A stretch of DNA of 64,000 nucleotides from Acheta domesticus (taxonomy: Eukaryota > Arthropoda > Insecta > Orthoptera > Gryllidae), in assembly GCA_031308135.1 (NCBI GenBank), contig JAHLJT010008446.1, positions 166,927,285 to 166,991,284 on the forward strand, read 5' to 3'. Both the position numbers and the translations under genes were made by a program. Shown here in pieces: positions 1 to 11,100 of this stretch; the stretch's first letter is position 1; every line of letters begins with the position of its first letter. Below the pieces are notes generated by a model. The model worked only from the letters and a program-made list of their open reading frames with translations, did not search any database and was not told where the DNA came from.

Positions 1-1620
1 TTGGGTCAGACCACGATAGAATCTCTTCGCGTGTGTTTCAAACAACCGGTTCTGTACACGGAAATCTTCTCTACGTTTGTAACTTCTTATTCGTTGAGCC
101 CGTGCTTGGATTTTGTCTTTAGCTTTTCAGCTACCATTAGCCTTATGTCATTGTCAATTAGGTATTTTTGTTCAATATGGAGTATTTTTTTTCGAACTTT
201 ATAAGTGTGGTTTGACTTAGAAGATGCCTTTGCTAGGAGTGATTGTTCATGCCGTGTGTCGGCTATCCGTTTCATAATTCTTTTCCCCCATGAAGGTACG
301 GAGCTTTTACTCTGTCTGGCTGTCGGCCATCGGTGTTCTTGGCTGGCCCCAAGATTATCTGAGATACTAGATGTCCAGTTGCATACACGGTGTGATTGAT
401 TTCAGTAATATTTAGATCTCTACTTGAGGTCTGTACAACCTCTTTTAAGACAGAATTCGCTCTTTCTATCACTATCTTAGCTTTAGCATTTTCGTAAATT
501 CTCCTCAATGGTGCACGAGATTCGAATGGAAGTAGACAAACTCGTTCGATCTCGCGTCGGAGGAGGTCCCGGATCATGTCTTTATCGTGTGACTCATGGC
601 CAGATAAATTTTTACCACTGACGGATGTTTCATTTGGAAGAGATGAACCTTCAAGAGGGCCATCGTTTTCAGGGATATTAGATGGTTGTAAACGTTCGTC
701 ATGTAGATAGTTTGATCCAAGAAGATACTCCGCGTATCTCTGAACGTCTGCAAGTTGTTCTGCTGTGAAGTTTCCACTACTGAATATGTATCGTCGTTGA
801 CTGGCAAGCTTCTTTGAGTCTACGCTAGGTCTCATATCTGGGTTCCGCTCTCTGCATATCTTAAAAACCTCTATTTCTCAGCCCCCATTTTTAGCTTTTC
901 CATAGTAAAAGCACCACATCACCTCCTTTAATTCATCCTGTGTCATCTCTTACAATGGCTTCGAGCTACTGCCGGCTCTGAATCTCTGAGACTAACATCC
1001 GTGGGATGGCCAGATGTCGACAAGGTTACATTAGCTCGGTTTCTGAGCAGGTATGGGATATTGGTAGGACAATGTACGTTAAGGTTCATTACATTGCTTG
1101 TTCCATCCATTTTGCTCATTGGTTTCAAGTGAAGATTCGCAGGTAGCGAATTCGAGTTCACAGATCACACGTAACCTTTGGGTTGTTTCCTGCCATCCGT
1201 TACTACGACCCTAGTGGCCTCGGGGCATCCCCCGCAGGGCCCACGAAGGGTCCATCCGATCGCCAGTCGGCATACTAAACCCACGGGCTTTTCACTGACT
1301 GCTGAAGGCAGCCTCCTTCGCCGGCTAATGCAAGGTTCGGGCCTCCACTCTAATCAGTGGCCTGGTGTGTCAACCCAGTTTCTCTCCTGTATCCTCCATG
1401 GGCCGATAACAGGAAGTCCAAAGGTTTATGACCCTTCCCTCTCTACTTACTTCGCACTCTCCTCAAAATGGAGTACTACTTCGTCGGACCCCTCACCTTC
1501 TACCTTTTCAGCAATGGAAGCCCTACCAGTAGCTAGGCTACCACTGACATAGTTCTCAGGCTCAGGGGGTACTCAAGCTCTACCACGAACTGCAAGGTCG
1601 GGTACTCCCTAGATGAAGTT
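1..1620 (-). pseudogene. Decayed non-LTR retrotransposon (LINE), 5' portion, cut by the left edge
   Basis: Read on the minus strand, about 1620-1170 looks like a non-coding leader. A frame at 1161-943 and then 835-272 encodes a hydrophilic region that precedes reverse transcriptase in some arthropod and mollusc LINEs (motif EINHTVYATGHLV). The next frame, 290-87, continues with PSWGKRIMKRIADT. A third continues to base 1 with RRSYKRRE-like and QNRLFETHAKRFYRGL motifs, which I recognise as the segment just before the RT domain. Frame changes near 290-300 and near 100, plus stops near 880, show the copy is dead. The RT core would lie left of the window. The exact clade is not determined. Confidence 0.6.
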
Positions 1621-2540
1621 GTTGTTATTATCATTATTATATATTTACTGAGCCATTAAATAGTGATGTAATTTGCATTGCGCGCAGAAATTGATAGAAA
1701 ACTATTAACATACCATATCTTCTTACACGTCATATCCTCTTTCTTTAGAAACCAGTAGTCGCCAACTTTACGGGATCCCATAAACTTTGTTTTCCGGTTT
1801 CCAAATTCCGAATGTCCTTGTGGAATATTTTTCTGTTCTACGCTAATATTCTACGCGATTTTACTTGCAGAACGACATTCAACGCGGCGAAACTAATGAA
1901 GCCGGGTTCGCGAAATTTGACTTACCCACGAAGTATAATAAAGCTGTTAATGTCGTTTGTACGAGACATTGCGGCAACAATCTCGGGCTAGAAACTTTTC
2001 GACCGCCCTTCGTACCTACAGTTTGATTACTGAATAACACTGGACTTGTTAACGTGAAGTTATTCCAGGTTGAATAATACGAAAACACAATGATTTTCCG
2101 ACTTCGCTTGTCAGAAAAAGTATTTTATGACATTTCTTATAAACATGATATACTCCATCATGACAGAATATCCTCAATTGCCTTCACAATTTCACCACGA
2201 ATCCAAATCAACGTTCATTAGTTCCATACCTAATCTCAAAATGGCCCGGTGCAATGGACTGCACCGACGAGCTCGTCAGCTTTTGCGTGAGAATGTGCGG
2301 AGGAAACGTCCGGAACTTAGGCGATCAGGCAACTGGTTCGCGAGAAAGGCGATCAGGCATCACGAAAAAGCTTCCGCACACACGGACTTATCTGTGAACC
2401 GCTATTTGTGGCCTCTCCATATTCCACCCCCATATTCCATAGACCTTCCCCATTCCACCCCCAATCCCCACCCCCATATTCCATAGACCTAGCCCTGCGT
2501 GATTTTTAGTTTTCCTAAGGATGAAGTATGAAAAATCCAA
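1621..2540. other. No recognised gene; short low-complexity tract
   Basis: AT-rich DNA without a supportable gene. Bases 2400-2487 hold an imperfect repeat of ATTCCACCCCCA-type units. Confidence 0.5.
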
Positions 2541-2668
2541 AAGGGAAGGGTTTTGATGATGTGGAGGCAATAGAAACAGTTCCACAGATATATCAAATAT
2601 ATTAGCTTCACAAAGATATCGAAGATGAAGAGTTCCATGGATGGTTCAAACAATGAAAAAATGGCTTG
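2540..2668 (+). pseudogene. Possible mariner transposase C-terminal scrap
   Basis: One frame reads GKGFDDVEAI and later EEFHGWFKQ. These resemble the mariner segment seen more clearly at 7385-7555 (KGKRFVDVEAV...FQEWNRRSGKC). Stops interrupt it. It abuts the truncated Tc1-like copy at about 2670. Confidence 0.35.
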
Positions 2669-2669
2669 T

Positions 2670-3405
2670 CGTCGATACAGACTCGCCTGGTGTCGGGAAC
2701 GATGGACCTGGGGCAATACAGACTGGCAGCGGGTCATCTTCAGCGACGAGTCCCGCTTCTGCCTTGATTGCGACGACCACCATCATCTGGGGGCGCAGTG
2801 GGGGTGTCACGACGAGTGGTTTGTGGTATCCCATCACACGTCCCGCCAGTCTGCTGTGATGGTTTGGGGGCGCAATATCCCAAGGTGCCCGTTCACCGAT
2901 AGTGTTCCTCGGAGGTACCGTGACAGCCGCATTCAGAAGATCCTGCAACCGGTGGCTCTGCCGTTCGTGAAGGCCCACGCCCATGCTCTATTTCAACAGG
3001 ACAACGCCGTAGTCATCTCCGATCATGCCTTGCAGCCGTGGATAGTCTGCCATGGCCATCAGCGTGGTCAGACCTGTCCCCGATCGAGAATGTTTGGGGT
3101 GCTATGCAGGATCAGGATCCCACCCCCTACCCACCAATCTGCAAGAACTGCGCGCCCAGGTGCAAGTTGCATGAGGTGGACTAGTAGACTTCCTTGGAAA
3201 CCTGTACAACTCCATGCCGCAACGTCTGAAACGCGTGTGTTCGCCAAAATGGCGGCCCCACGCCATACCGCCTGTGGCCGTGTAGCGTAATAAATGTTGG
3301 TCCTACAAATGTGAATGTGTAATAATTTTGTATCCGTGGTACCGTCTACCTGCCTGCCAACAATGATCGATATCCGCCTTGTCCTTCTAGGTGCAGCTTT
3401 TTTTA
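2670..3405 (+). mobile_element. 5'-truncated Tc1-like transposon (copy 1)
   Basis: It encodes a decayed Tc1-family DDE transposase C-terminal half: RLAWCRERWTWG, TDWQRVIFSDESRFCLD, AVMVWG and ALFQQDNA, with frameshifts after. The 3' end (about 3381-3405) closely matches the 3' terminus of copy 2 at 34018-34042. Similarity with copy 2 begins at about 2670, so the 5' half is missing. Confidence 0.75.
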
Positions 3406-3549
3406 CTATGAATGTGTATATAAACACGAAGGGGGACCCGAAAGAAACCAGATAGTCGTTATAAAAAAGCTTTGTTTACACAATTTCTTCAGTCACCTTC
3501 AAAGTACTCTCAATTAGATGCAAATTACTCTCCATTAAATATATATTTA

Positions 3550-3551
<2 letters not shown>

Positions 3552-3602
<51 letters not shown>
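3552..3602. repeat. (GA)n microsatellite
   Basis: About 25 uninterrupted AG dinucleotides. Confidence 0.98.
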
Positions 3603-3605
<3 letters not shown>

Positions 3606-4323
3606 GCAAAATACTTTCATTTCAATATTTCGCCAAAATACTTTCTAAATAAGTATGTAAATACATATATTAGGTTTTGATGTGCTAAGTACATAGTATT
3701 TAAAAGACTTCAAATACTCAAAATACAGTAAATATTATAATTTTGTTATATATATTTTATTGCAACTATTTATTGTAATTGTCTATTCCAATAAATTAGT
3801 AATTGTCGTATAAAGTTCTGAACAATAACAAGTTTTCAAACAAGTAATCGGGCTATAAATCCCTAGTGCACGAACGCATAAAACCTGCAAAGGAAAACAG
3901 CCTTTCAACTGGCAAAAGTGAACATTAACTAGTGTTATAACCAGTAAATGGTTTTTTTATCGTCACATAATAGTCCAGCATTTTTAACGATTTAGATTTA
4001 TCATTTTAAAAACGAAGAGAATTCAAATTCACACCTGAAAAGAGCTTTTATTTTTGTTTCAATGAGGTGCATTCACTAGCGGAATCAAAAAGAAACTATC
4101 CTCGTTATCTTGTTCATATGTATTTAAACATCTTGTTACATGTATGTACGTATGTACTTAAACATCTTGTTCATATGTATTTAACAAAAGATATACTTTA
4201 GTATATCTTTTGTTAAATACACCTATTTTATGTTTTTAAATACGTCTGCAAAATACATGTCCCAAAAAATTAAAAATAAATACGTATTATCAAATACAAG
4301 CATTTAAATACTGCCCAGCACTG
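3603..4323. mobile_element. Possible non-autonomous hAT-like element
   Basis: The right end reads, on the minus strand, CAGTGCTGGGCAGTATTTAA. This fits hAT termini beginning CAGTG. The left end starts TGGGCAAAATACTTTC next to the GA tract and appears to have lost its outer bases. The interior is AT-rich and non-coding, with repeats of ATACTTT and a perfect hairpin at 4177-4220. No target duplication was confirmed. Confidence 0.35.
4177..4220. repeat. Perfect 20-bp inverted repeat with 4-base loop
   Basis: Arms 4177-4196 and 4201-4220 (GTATTTAACAAAAGATATAC and its complement) pair without mismatch around TTTA. Confidence 0.9.
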
Positions 4324-5960
4324 TATATGTGATATCCCTCCGCTGGGCACGTTGAAAAAGTACTTCGGATGGGCACTTGGGGCTCTTAAGGACCCCGTCC
4401 TAGTTGTTTGAAGATAATGCTATTAAGGAAAAAATGTATTTGGAAGTAATGATTGAAATGAAAACATTCATATTTTTATTGTACAATTCATTTGTTACTT
4501 TTTATTCAACCATTATACGTTCGGTTCTTTGCAAAACATTGGTTTATGTCTTTTGATTTGGTTCCTTTCCCAAATAAACTTGACCATCCAATGGGAAGGA
4601 TTTAGGAGAGTCACAAGCCCACCCGATTTTTTATCTGTTCTTTTTTAATTCTGTTCTGTTCTTGTCAGATTTGCTTTTCAAATACTGAAGAACAAGTCAT
4701 CCTACATCCTGTGTATCCTACATAATCGTTGACTGTAATATTGAAGTCTGGGGTATATATTGATCAAAGTCTGAATAAACATTTCCAAGGAAACTCTTAT
4801 TTGTGATCTAGTTTGTTATCAAATTTTAAAAAAGAGGAAAATGAAATCTTGATGAGCTTGAATGAATGAGATGAAAAATGAGCTTGAAATCTTTTATGCC
4901 TCATAGTTGCCCAAATATCTGGTCTACCATATTCTACATTCCACAATTCTGATGAATCTTCGCGTCCAGATTGGATGCTCCAGCAGATATTAAAAACCCA
5001 ATGTAAGCCTCTAATTATATTTCATCCATTTCCTTCCACAATTTCGGCACTGCGGTACGATTAGATTCGTTCCATTCCTGATGGTCTCGTTTGGCTTCCC
5101 TATTGATTCCCGTACTCTGGAAAAAAACCTGGTGCAAGGACAAGCTGTAGTGTTTTTTAACGACCAAGGCTTTAAACGATTGGACCAGGTGTATCTCCAA
5201 TAATGTTTCGCGATGATGTTTGAAGTGATCAGGAATATCACTACTCCCTTTTATTCCGTTTCTATCATATTGAAATGTTTCAGTCCTTTATCTCCTCGAT
5301 GCAGTCATCTTCAGAATCATTTTCCGCGTTGTGTTCACTTTCTTCATCTCTGCTCGATGGGAAGTATTCATCATTACTACAGTCAGATTAGGCCAATGTT
5401 CTTCATTATCACTTATCCTGACCCACATGGTGCTGAAAAATGCGAGATCCTTTATCAGTAACACTCGTTTTCAAATGTATTTGAAATTCAACAGTGTATT
5501 TTACTAATATTTCGAGAATTCTTTTTTACTACGAAAACAATCACGTTACTGGATAAATGTCAACGAAAGACTGATGAAAACAGGAAATGAAGGTATACAA
5601 TATCAGAAAACGCGTGATTTATATTTCACGCTTATAGCAATCAAGGACCGTACAGCATCTTGAAAGAAAACACTCCGATAACGATGCAAAGTCCCACTTA
5701 AACACAATGAAAATATTTCTCGAAGTTACACTAAGTAACATAAAGTTATACTACACTCAAAGCAACACCGGACTGGAAGTTTTGTAGCGGTGACCCCAAG
5801 TGTGCGAAGACGCCAATGCCCGTCCTAAGAGTCTGTGTTTCTGAGAAGTTTGCGAAGCGGAAAACAAATGTGTGTGTGTGTGTATAAATTTAAAGGCCTA
5901 ATTTAGAAGATCAAGTTTTATTCAGAGGAAAAATCTATGTCTTCAATACTGCAGTTTTGG
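4324..5960. other. No recognised gene
   Basis: AT-rich, with only short frames on both strands. A short GT tract lies at about 5868-5882. I see no domain or terminal repeat. Confidence 0.5.
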
Positions 5961-6090
5961 GAAGACGAAACAATTTTGAATTTTAGAAATTAAAAGCGTC
6001 CTTTAGACTGTTCGAGGACTAAGAATAATTTAAAAATTTGGAGCCATTTTTGAGAAAAATTTGAAAATAACCTTGAAGCTTCATCTAAAG

Positions 6091-6621
6091 TGTAGTATCC
6101 ACCCAAAGACGAGAGCTTCAGAAACAACAAGATTCGTTTATTAACAATCTGGTTACAATGTTTACGTATCCGAGTACAAAGCCTTGTCGCCGTATATCCA
6201 GGAGAGAAAGCAGAGAAACTTCGCCGGGTCGCCGATAGCCAGTAGATGTGCCGAAAATGCAGGGGTCGCCAAGAATCCAGAAGGGTAGTCCGAAGTAGAA
6301 GCCAAAGTCGTTGCCACCAGAATCTTCTCCACCAGAACGCTATACCTCGCTGCCGACCAGTACTCGATGCTCGCTCTCCTGCTTCTGTCGCTCCGGGCTG
6401 GGCCGGCGCCGCTTTATAGCCCGCCCGCTGCGGTCGCTCGCTGACTAGCCCTGCCATAGGGACAGCGGCGAGTCTTGACGCGCCTATCCAACCGAGACGG
6501 GCGCGCGCACCCGGCCCTGGCCGGCCCGTTGCCGCTGTCCGCCGCTTCGCTTGGTGGCGCCTCCGATGCTGTGACGCGGCACGGCGGCGGGACATTTGAC
6601 TGCCCGCGGGCGGTCACAGCA
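6091..6621 (-). mobile_element. Solo LTR of an LTR retrotransposon with 5-bp target duplication
   Basis: 531 bp, starting TGTAGTATCC and ending GTCACAGCA on the plus strand, so TG...CA. It is flanked by TAAAG at 6086-6090 and 6622-6626. The promoter architecture reads on the minus strand: a GC-rich upstream part, CTATAAAG (6412-6419), then an AATAAA signal (6137-6142). No internal retroviral-type genes are attached, so it is a solo LTR. The family (Gypsy, Copia or Bel-Pao) cannot be told from an LTR alone. Confidence 0.75.
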
Positions 6622-6722
6622 TAAAGAACCCCTCATATTTATCATATCTGTTTCAAATGCAAGGGGCCGCAACCTCGGTCAGATGGATTGGGGAATATCA
6701 AATGTGGTGAAAATTCTTTTTA

Positions 6723-7612
6723 CAAAGGCGGACCCAAAAGTGACCGGAATAATGCTCCGGTTGGCGGAGCTTATGTAGTACGCATTTCTCCCGCTTAGTG
6801 AGCATAGCGCAACCCGTTCAGAGTTCAATGCAGTCTCTGTTGTAGTACGGCAAGCCATTGTTGTTTCACAGTAATGTGATTTGTAAAAGCAGTTTCGCTT
6901 ACTCGTTTTTGCCATGGCGGATTTAAGTGAACAACGCATTGCTGTTAAAGTTTGCTTCCTGGTTGGGAAAAACGCTGCAGAAACTGGTGTAAAATTAAAA
7001 TCAGCTTACGAAGACAGTACTATGGGAAAATCTCAAGGATACAAATAATTTTCTCGTTTCAAAGAAGGCGAAATGTCATTTGTTGACGAACCTCGTTCTG
7101 GACGTTCGTCAACCTCCAGAATTGATAAAAATGTTTTAAAAAATCCATGCAAACGTTCGTGAAGACCTACGACGAACTTTTGAGGATATTGTTAAGTTAT
7201 CTGAAATCACGTGGAGCTCCGTTCTGCGAATATTGTTCCAAAATTTCGGGATGAGAAGGGTGACAGCAAAATGTATGCCTCGGATCCTGAATGAATTGCT
7301 CATTAATCGATCTTACGCCAGTTTTTAGCAAAACACAGCATGACTCTCTTTCCTCACGCCTCTTATATATCTGACCGGAACATGAAAGGGAAACGTTTTG
7401 TCGACGTGGAAGCGGTAAAGAAACAAACGAGGCAAGAGCTGTCGACCATTACAATACACGAGTTTGGAAAATGTTTTCAGGAATGGAATCGCAGATCGGG
7501 GAAATGTATTAAATGTAATGGAGAGTACTTTGAAGGTGATAAGGTTACTTTGTAAAAAAATAAAATATACAACTTCAAATAATAATTCTGATTACTTTTG
7601 CGTACCTCCTCG
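6723..7612 (+). mobile_element. Internally deleted mariner transposon
   Basis: 890 bp between TA dinucleotides at 6721-6722 and 7613-7614. Imperfect terminal inverted repeats share a CCCAAAAGTGACC / CGCAAAAGTAATC core. The transposase start at 6914 reads MADLSEQRIAVKVCF with a helix-turn-helix-like N-terminus, then RFKEGE and DEPRSGRSSTS. It is broken by stops and lacks most of the central catalytic region. A C-terminal piece (7340-7555) carries FPHASYISD, KGKRFVDVEAV and GEYFEGDKV. It cannot be active. Confidence 0.85.
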
Positions 7613-7744
7613 TATAGTTTAGCCGCTCGCATTGCTCACAGATAGACGGATGTTTTGCGGTAAATCACTTTTTCAGTAACAAGGACCCACACAATGTGGA
7701 TTCTGACCACACGTGTTAGGGGTAGTGTATGGTTAGATAAGTAA

Positions 7745-8060
7745 TTTACTACATACAAACAAGAATTACCATTTCTTCGGTATCAGGTATCTACAATACG
7801 AGCTTTTTTAGTATGCCAGAACATAAAACAATCTTCCTGTATTCGCTCTTATCAATCAGCGCTTCCGTTTTCTTGAGAAAGAGTTGCCTCTCGATTTGAG
7901 AAGCTTGCCGAGAGTTGGAAACATTTCTCCGAATGAACTTTGTTCTACAGTGTGTGTATATGTATAATGTATAAATGTATACATTTCTCTGATACTTCTG
8001 CATTTTTTGGTTGTGGAAAAATTTAAGAGTTTTGAAAGATGTCTTGTTTCCTTGTTGCAG
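7745..8060. other. Intron sequence just upstream of exon A
   Basis: AT-rich sequence ending in the polypyrimidine/acceptor at 8045-8060. Nothing else is recognised. Confidence 0.6.
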
Positions 8061-8130
8061 GTTACATTCAGCGGGTTCGTCAGCATGTGATGGTTGACGA
8101 CAATCAGCGCCTATTGAATCGACGGTCGCC
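8061..8130 (+). promoter_or_regulatory. 5' UTR segment of exon A with two upstream AUGs
   Basis: A pyrimidine-rich acceptor (ttgtttccttgttgcAG) precedes base 8061, so the start codon sits in an internal exon and a non-coding first exon should lie upstream. Before the main ATG there is a start-stop pair ATGTGA at 8085-8090. A second ATG at 8090 opens a 23-codon frame that ends at the TAG at 8159, overlapping the main start. The second ATG has G at -3 and G at +4, a better context than the main ATG. These could reduce translation. The acceptor is inferred from sequence alone. Confidence 0.6.
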
Positions 8131-11100
8131 ATGCCCACCTCCATCCCTGGGGCACCACTAGATCCTGACGAAGATTTGCAGTCGGATCCTTTGCACGGCC
8201 AGCGCAAGCGACAGCGTCTGAAAGAGCGCCTGGCGCCCGGTAGCTCGTGCAAGCAGGAAAAAGCCATGAGCCCCGAGGAGGAGATGTCAGCGTCGCTGCC
8301 CGCGGCTATGGTGACCGTCGCACGAGCTGAGGACGTGGAGCGCTGCATTGTCGTGCCTGCCAATCCCGCTCCTGACCCAACACGCGTGTCTCTCACCGTC
8401 TCCACTTCTGTCTCCGGCTCTCTATCTCCCCCAGGTCCCGATTCCACTTCTGTCACAGCGCCCAAGTTTTTGGCGGCGCGTGATCGGGAGAGACTTTGTC
8501 TTCGAAGAGGAAGTAACGATGCGGCGGAATGTGCGTCGCGTGTCGCTAATGCTGGCAATGGGAGCACGTCATCACGTAGCTGTTCAGACGACGAAGCGGA
8601 AGACGGGGTTGTGCATGCGATAGCACTCACGAGTGGAGGCAGTGGTGGCGACGGTGACGAGGACGTTGACAACGGTGAGGTGTGTGATGGAAAAGACGCA
8701 CGTTCCCGGCTTCCTGCGAATATACCCAACCCTGAAACTGCTGATGAGCCATCAGCACCTTTCACGCCCGACGTAGATGATTCGTGTGGCACCAGTGACG
8801 TTGAAAAGTTCGATGGGAAAATCGTGTACAACCCAGACGGCTCTGCGTATATAATCGAAGATAGTGAGCTGAGCGAAGAAGATGCATCCAGCCTTGACCT
8901 GCCACATATTATTGGTGACGGTTGTATCGTGGATGGGCGCGGTGTTAGTCTTCCGCCACAAGTGCAGGCGTTTCCACAAATAGCTAATGCGTTTTATGTG
9001 TCGCGAAACGCAACGCTCTACAGTACTCTCTATGGGAGCACGACAGCCTATGCAAGTACTATCTTACAAGATAAAAAAATAGTTCCTGAAGTACCGATTA
9101 TGCATAGTTACAGGGTCTATACTGTTCGTGATAAAAGTGGTGATAATGAAGATGGAAAGTCTGAGTCTAAAACGGACAATGGTGGTTCTCGGAAGGTCGG
9201 GGAACGCAATGAATGTGAGATCCCTGCTTGTGAGGAGAACAAAAGAAATGAAAAGTATAGTAGTAGAGATTGTTCATCAGTTCCTGTTAAACCCATCCTT
9301 ATGTGTTTCATTTGTAAACTTTCTTTTGGTTTTGCAAAATCTTTTGTGGCTCATGCCATGGGTGACCACAATGTGGTTCTTCTAGAGGATGAGAAGGACA
9401 TCCTGGGTCATAAAAACGCTTCCGCAATAATTCAGTGTGTCGGTAAAGACAAGGAGCCGCTGGTGTCGTTCCTAGAGCCTCTAAACCCCCTGTCGACCGG
9501 TGACTTGGCAGGCAAACGCCACACGCGGGACAGCTGCGGTGCTGTCGTGCGTCCCCCGCCACCATCCTACACTATGAGTGATGCCAAGTCTGTCGTCAAG
9601 GGGGTTTTGTGTACGGGGCAGCACGTTCCTAAGGACCAGAAGCTCCTTTTCAACTCGAGCGTGGACGATAGACCCGTCGACGCGACTGTGCGTGATCTAG
9701 CTGGCGCGCGCGCCGCTTCTCCGGGTAGTCTCGTCGACGTCACGTCCGATTCCCATGATTGTGCCGACTCCATTCCCTCTAGAAATGTAGCTGAAAATAA
9801 CTCAAGAGATCATTTAGAAGCGGAAGGTTTAAAGGTTTGCAGCCATCAACCACAGGACATTGCTTCCTCAGTGGAGAAGTCCAACGTCCATAATCAACAT
9901 GTTCCTGAGACTCCGGTCTCCCTACCACAGAATGGTAGTTCTAGTAATAATAGTAGTATTAATAATAACAATCATAATCTAAACAACACTCGAGTTCAAA
10001 GCAGCGTGGGGAACGTGATGGACCTCACGCGCAAGAGCCCCCTGTCCGCCAACAACGGGCGCAGCAGCAGCTCCCCGGGGACGAGCCCTTCGCCGGGCTC
10101 CACCCTCAGCCCGCTGCTCTCCGCGGCCGCCGCGGCGGTGGCGGGCGCTGCCGCAGCAGCTGCTGCAGTGAGTGGCGCGACAGTGACAAACGCGCCGCTA
10201 CCCTACCCGGTACCACCGCCCAACTTTCTTACGGGCACTACTATTGGCGTGTGCCCCGATCATATAGGCGGTCGACCTAGCGGTGCCGAATGTGCGAAAT
10301 GTGAACTTATACTAAACTCCTCGCGTATCGGGGGTGTGGGTGGTCCGCTAGCGGGCATGCATTCACGCAACTCCTGCAAAACCCTCAAATGTCCTAAATG
10401 TAACTGGCACTACAAGTACCAGGAGACTTTAGAAATACACATGAAAGAGAAACACCCCGAAACAGAGACGTCTTGTATTTACTGCATCGCAGGGCAACCA
10501 CATCCACGGCTTGCAAGAGGGGAGACTTACACATGCGGATACAAGCCGTATCGTTGTGAAGTGTGCAATTATTCAACAACTACGAAAGGTAACCTGAGTA
10601 TACACATGCAATCAGACAAACATCTTAACAATATGCAAGAGCTTCAAAATGGAGGTGTGCCTAATTCCGAGTCTGCCATTTCGGGTCCCGGTTTAAACCA
10701 TCCTCAGCATCAGACGTCTCCATCCGCACAGCATCATAGTAAAGGAGGTTTGGTCAGTCCGAACAGCGGTCAAGGAGTGCTCACTCACCATTCGCACCCC
10801 CTGACAGGCGCAACGCAGAACCAGAAGCCAAAGCCAACGTTCCGCTGCGACGTCTGCAATTACGAGACCAACGTGGCTCGGAACCTCCGCATTCACATGA
10901 CCAGTGAAAAGCATACTCACAACATGATGGTCTTACAGCAGAACGTAAAACACATGCAAACTCTCACTGCACTACAACACCATCACCAACAGCAGTCGCA
11001 GCACCACCCTCAGCCCCTCAGTTTCGAATCTCTTCTGCATTTCCACCCGGGCCTCACCCTCCCCGGCGACAAGCCTCCTCCACACACCGAAGCCGCTTTG

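Larger units (their letters stand above)
5960..7745 (+). repeat. Family A dispersed repeat, copy 1, split by two nested insertions
   Basis: Pieces at about 5960-6090, 6627-6720 and 7615-7745 line up in order with one continuous stretch of the copies at 19330-19740 and 23995-24200. Shared marks are GAAAATAACCTTGAAGCTTC-like sequence, GGGGAATATCAA, then GTTTAGCCGCTCGCATTG and CACGTGTTAG. The gaps are filled by a solo LTR and a mariner. No coding capacity is seen. Confidence 0.75.

Noticed and set aside
5011..5461. Frames of 76-82 codons on both strands
   Set aside because: No recognisable motif or composition; typical chance frames.
7791..8831. 346-codon minus-strand frame
   Set aside because: Antisense shadow of the exon A low-complexity region, with no recognisable domain.
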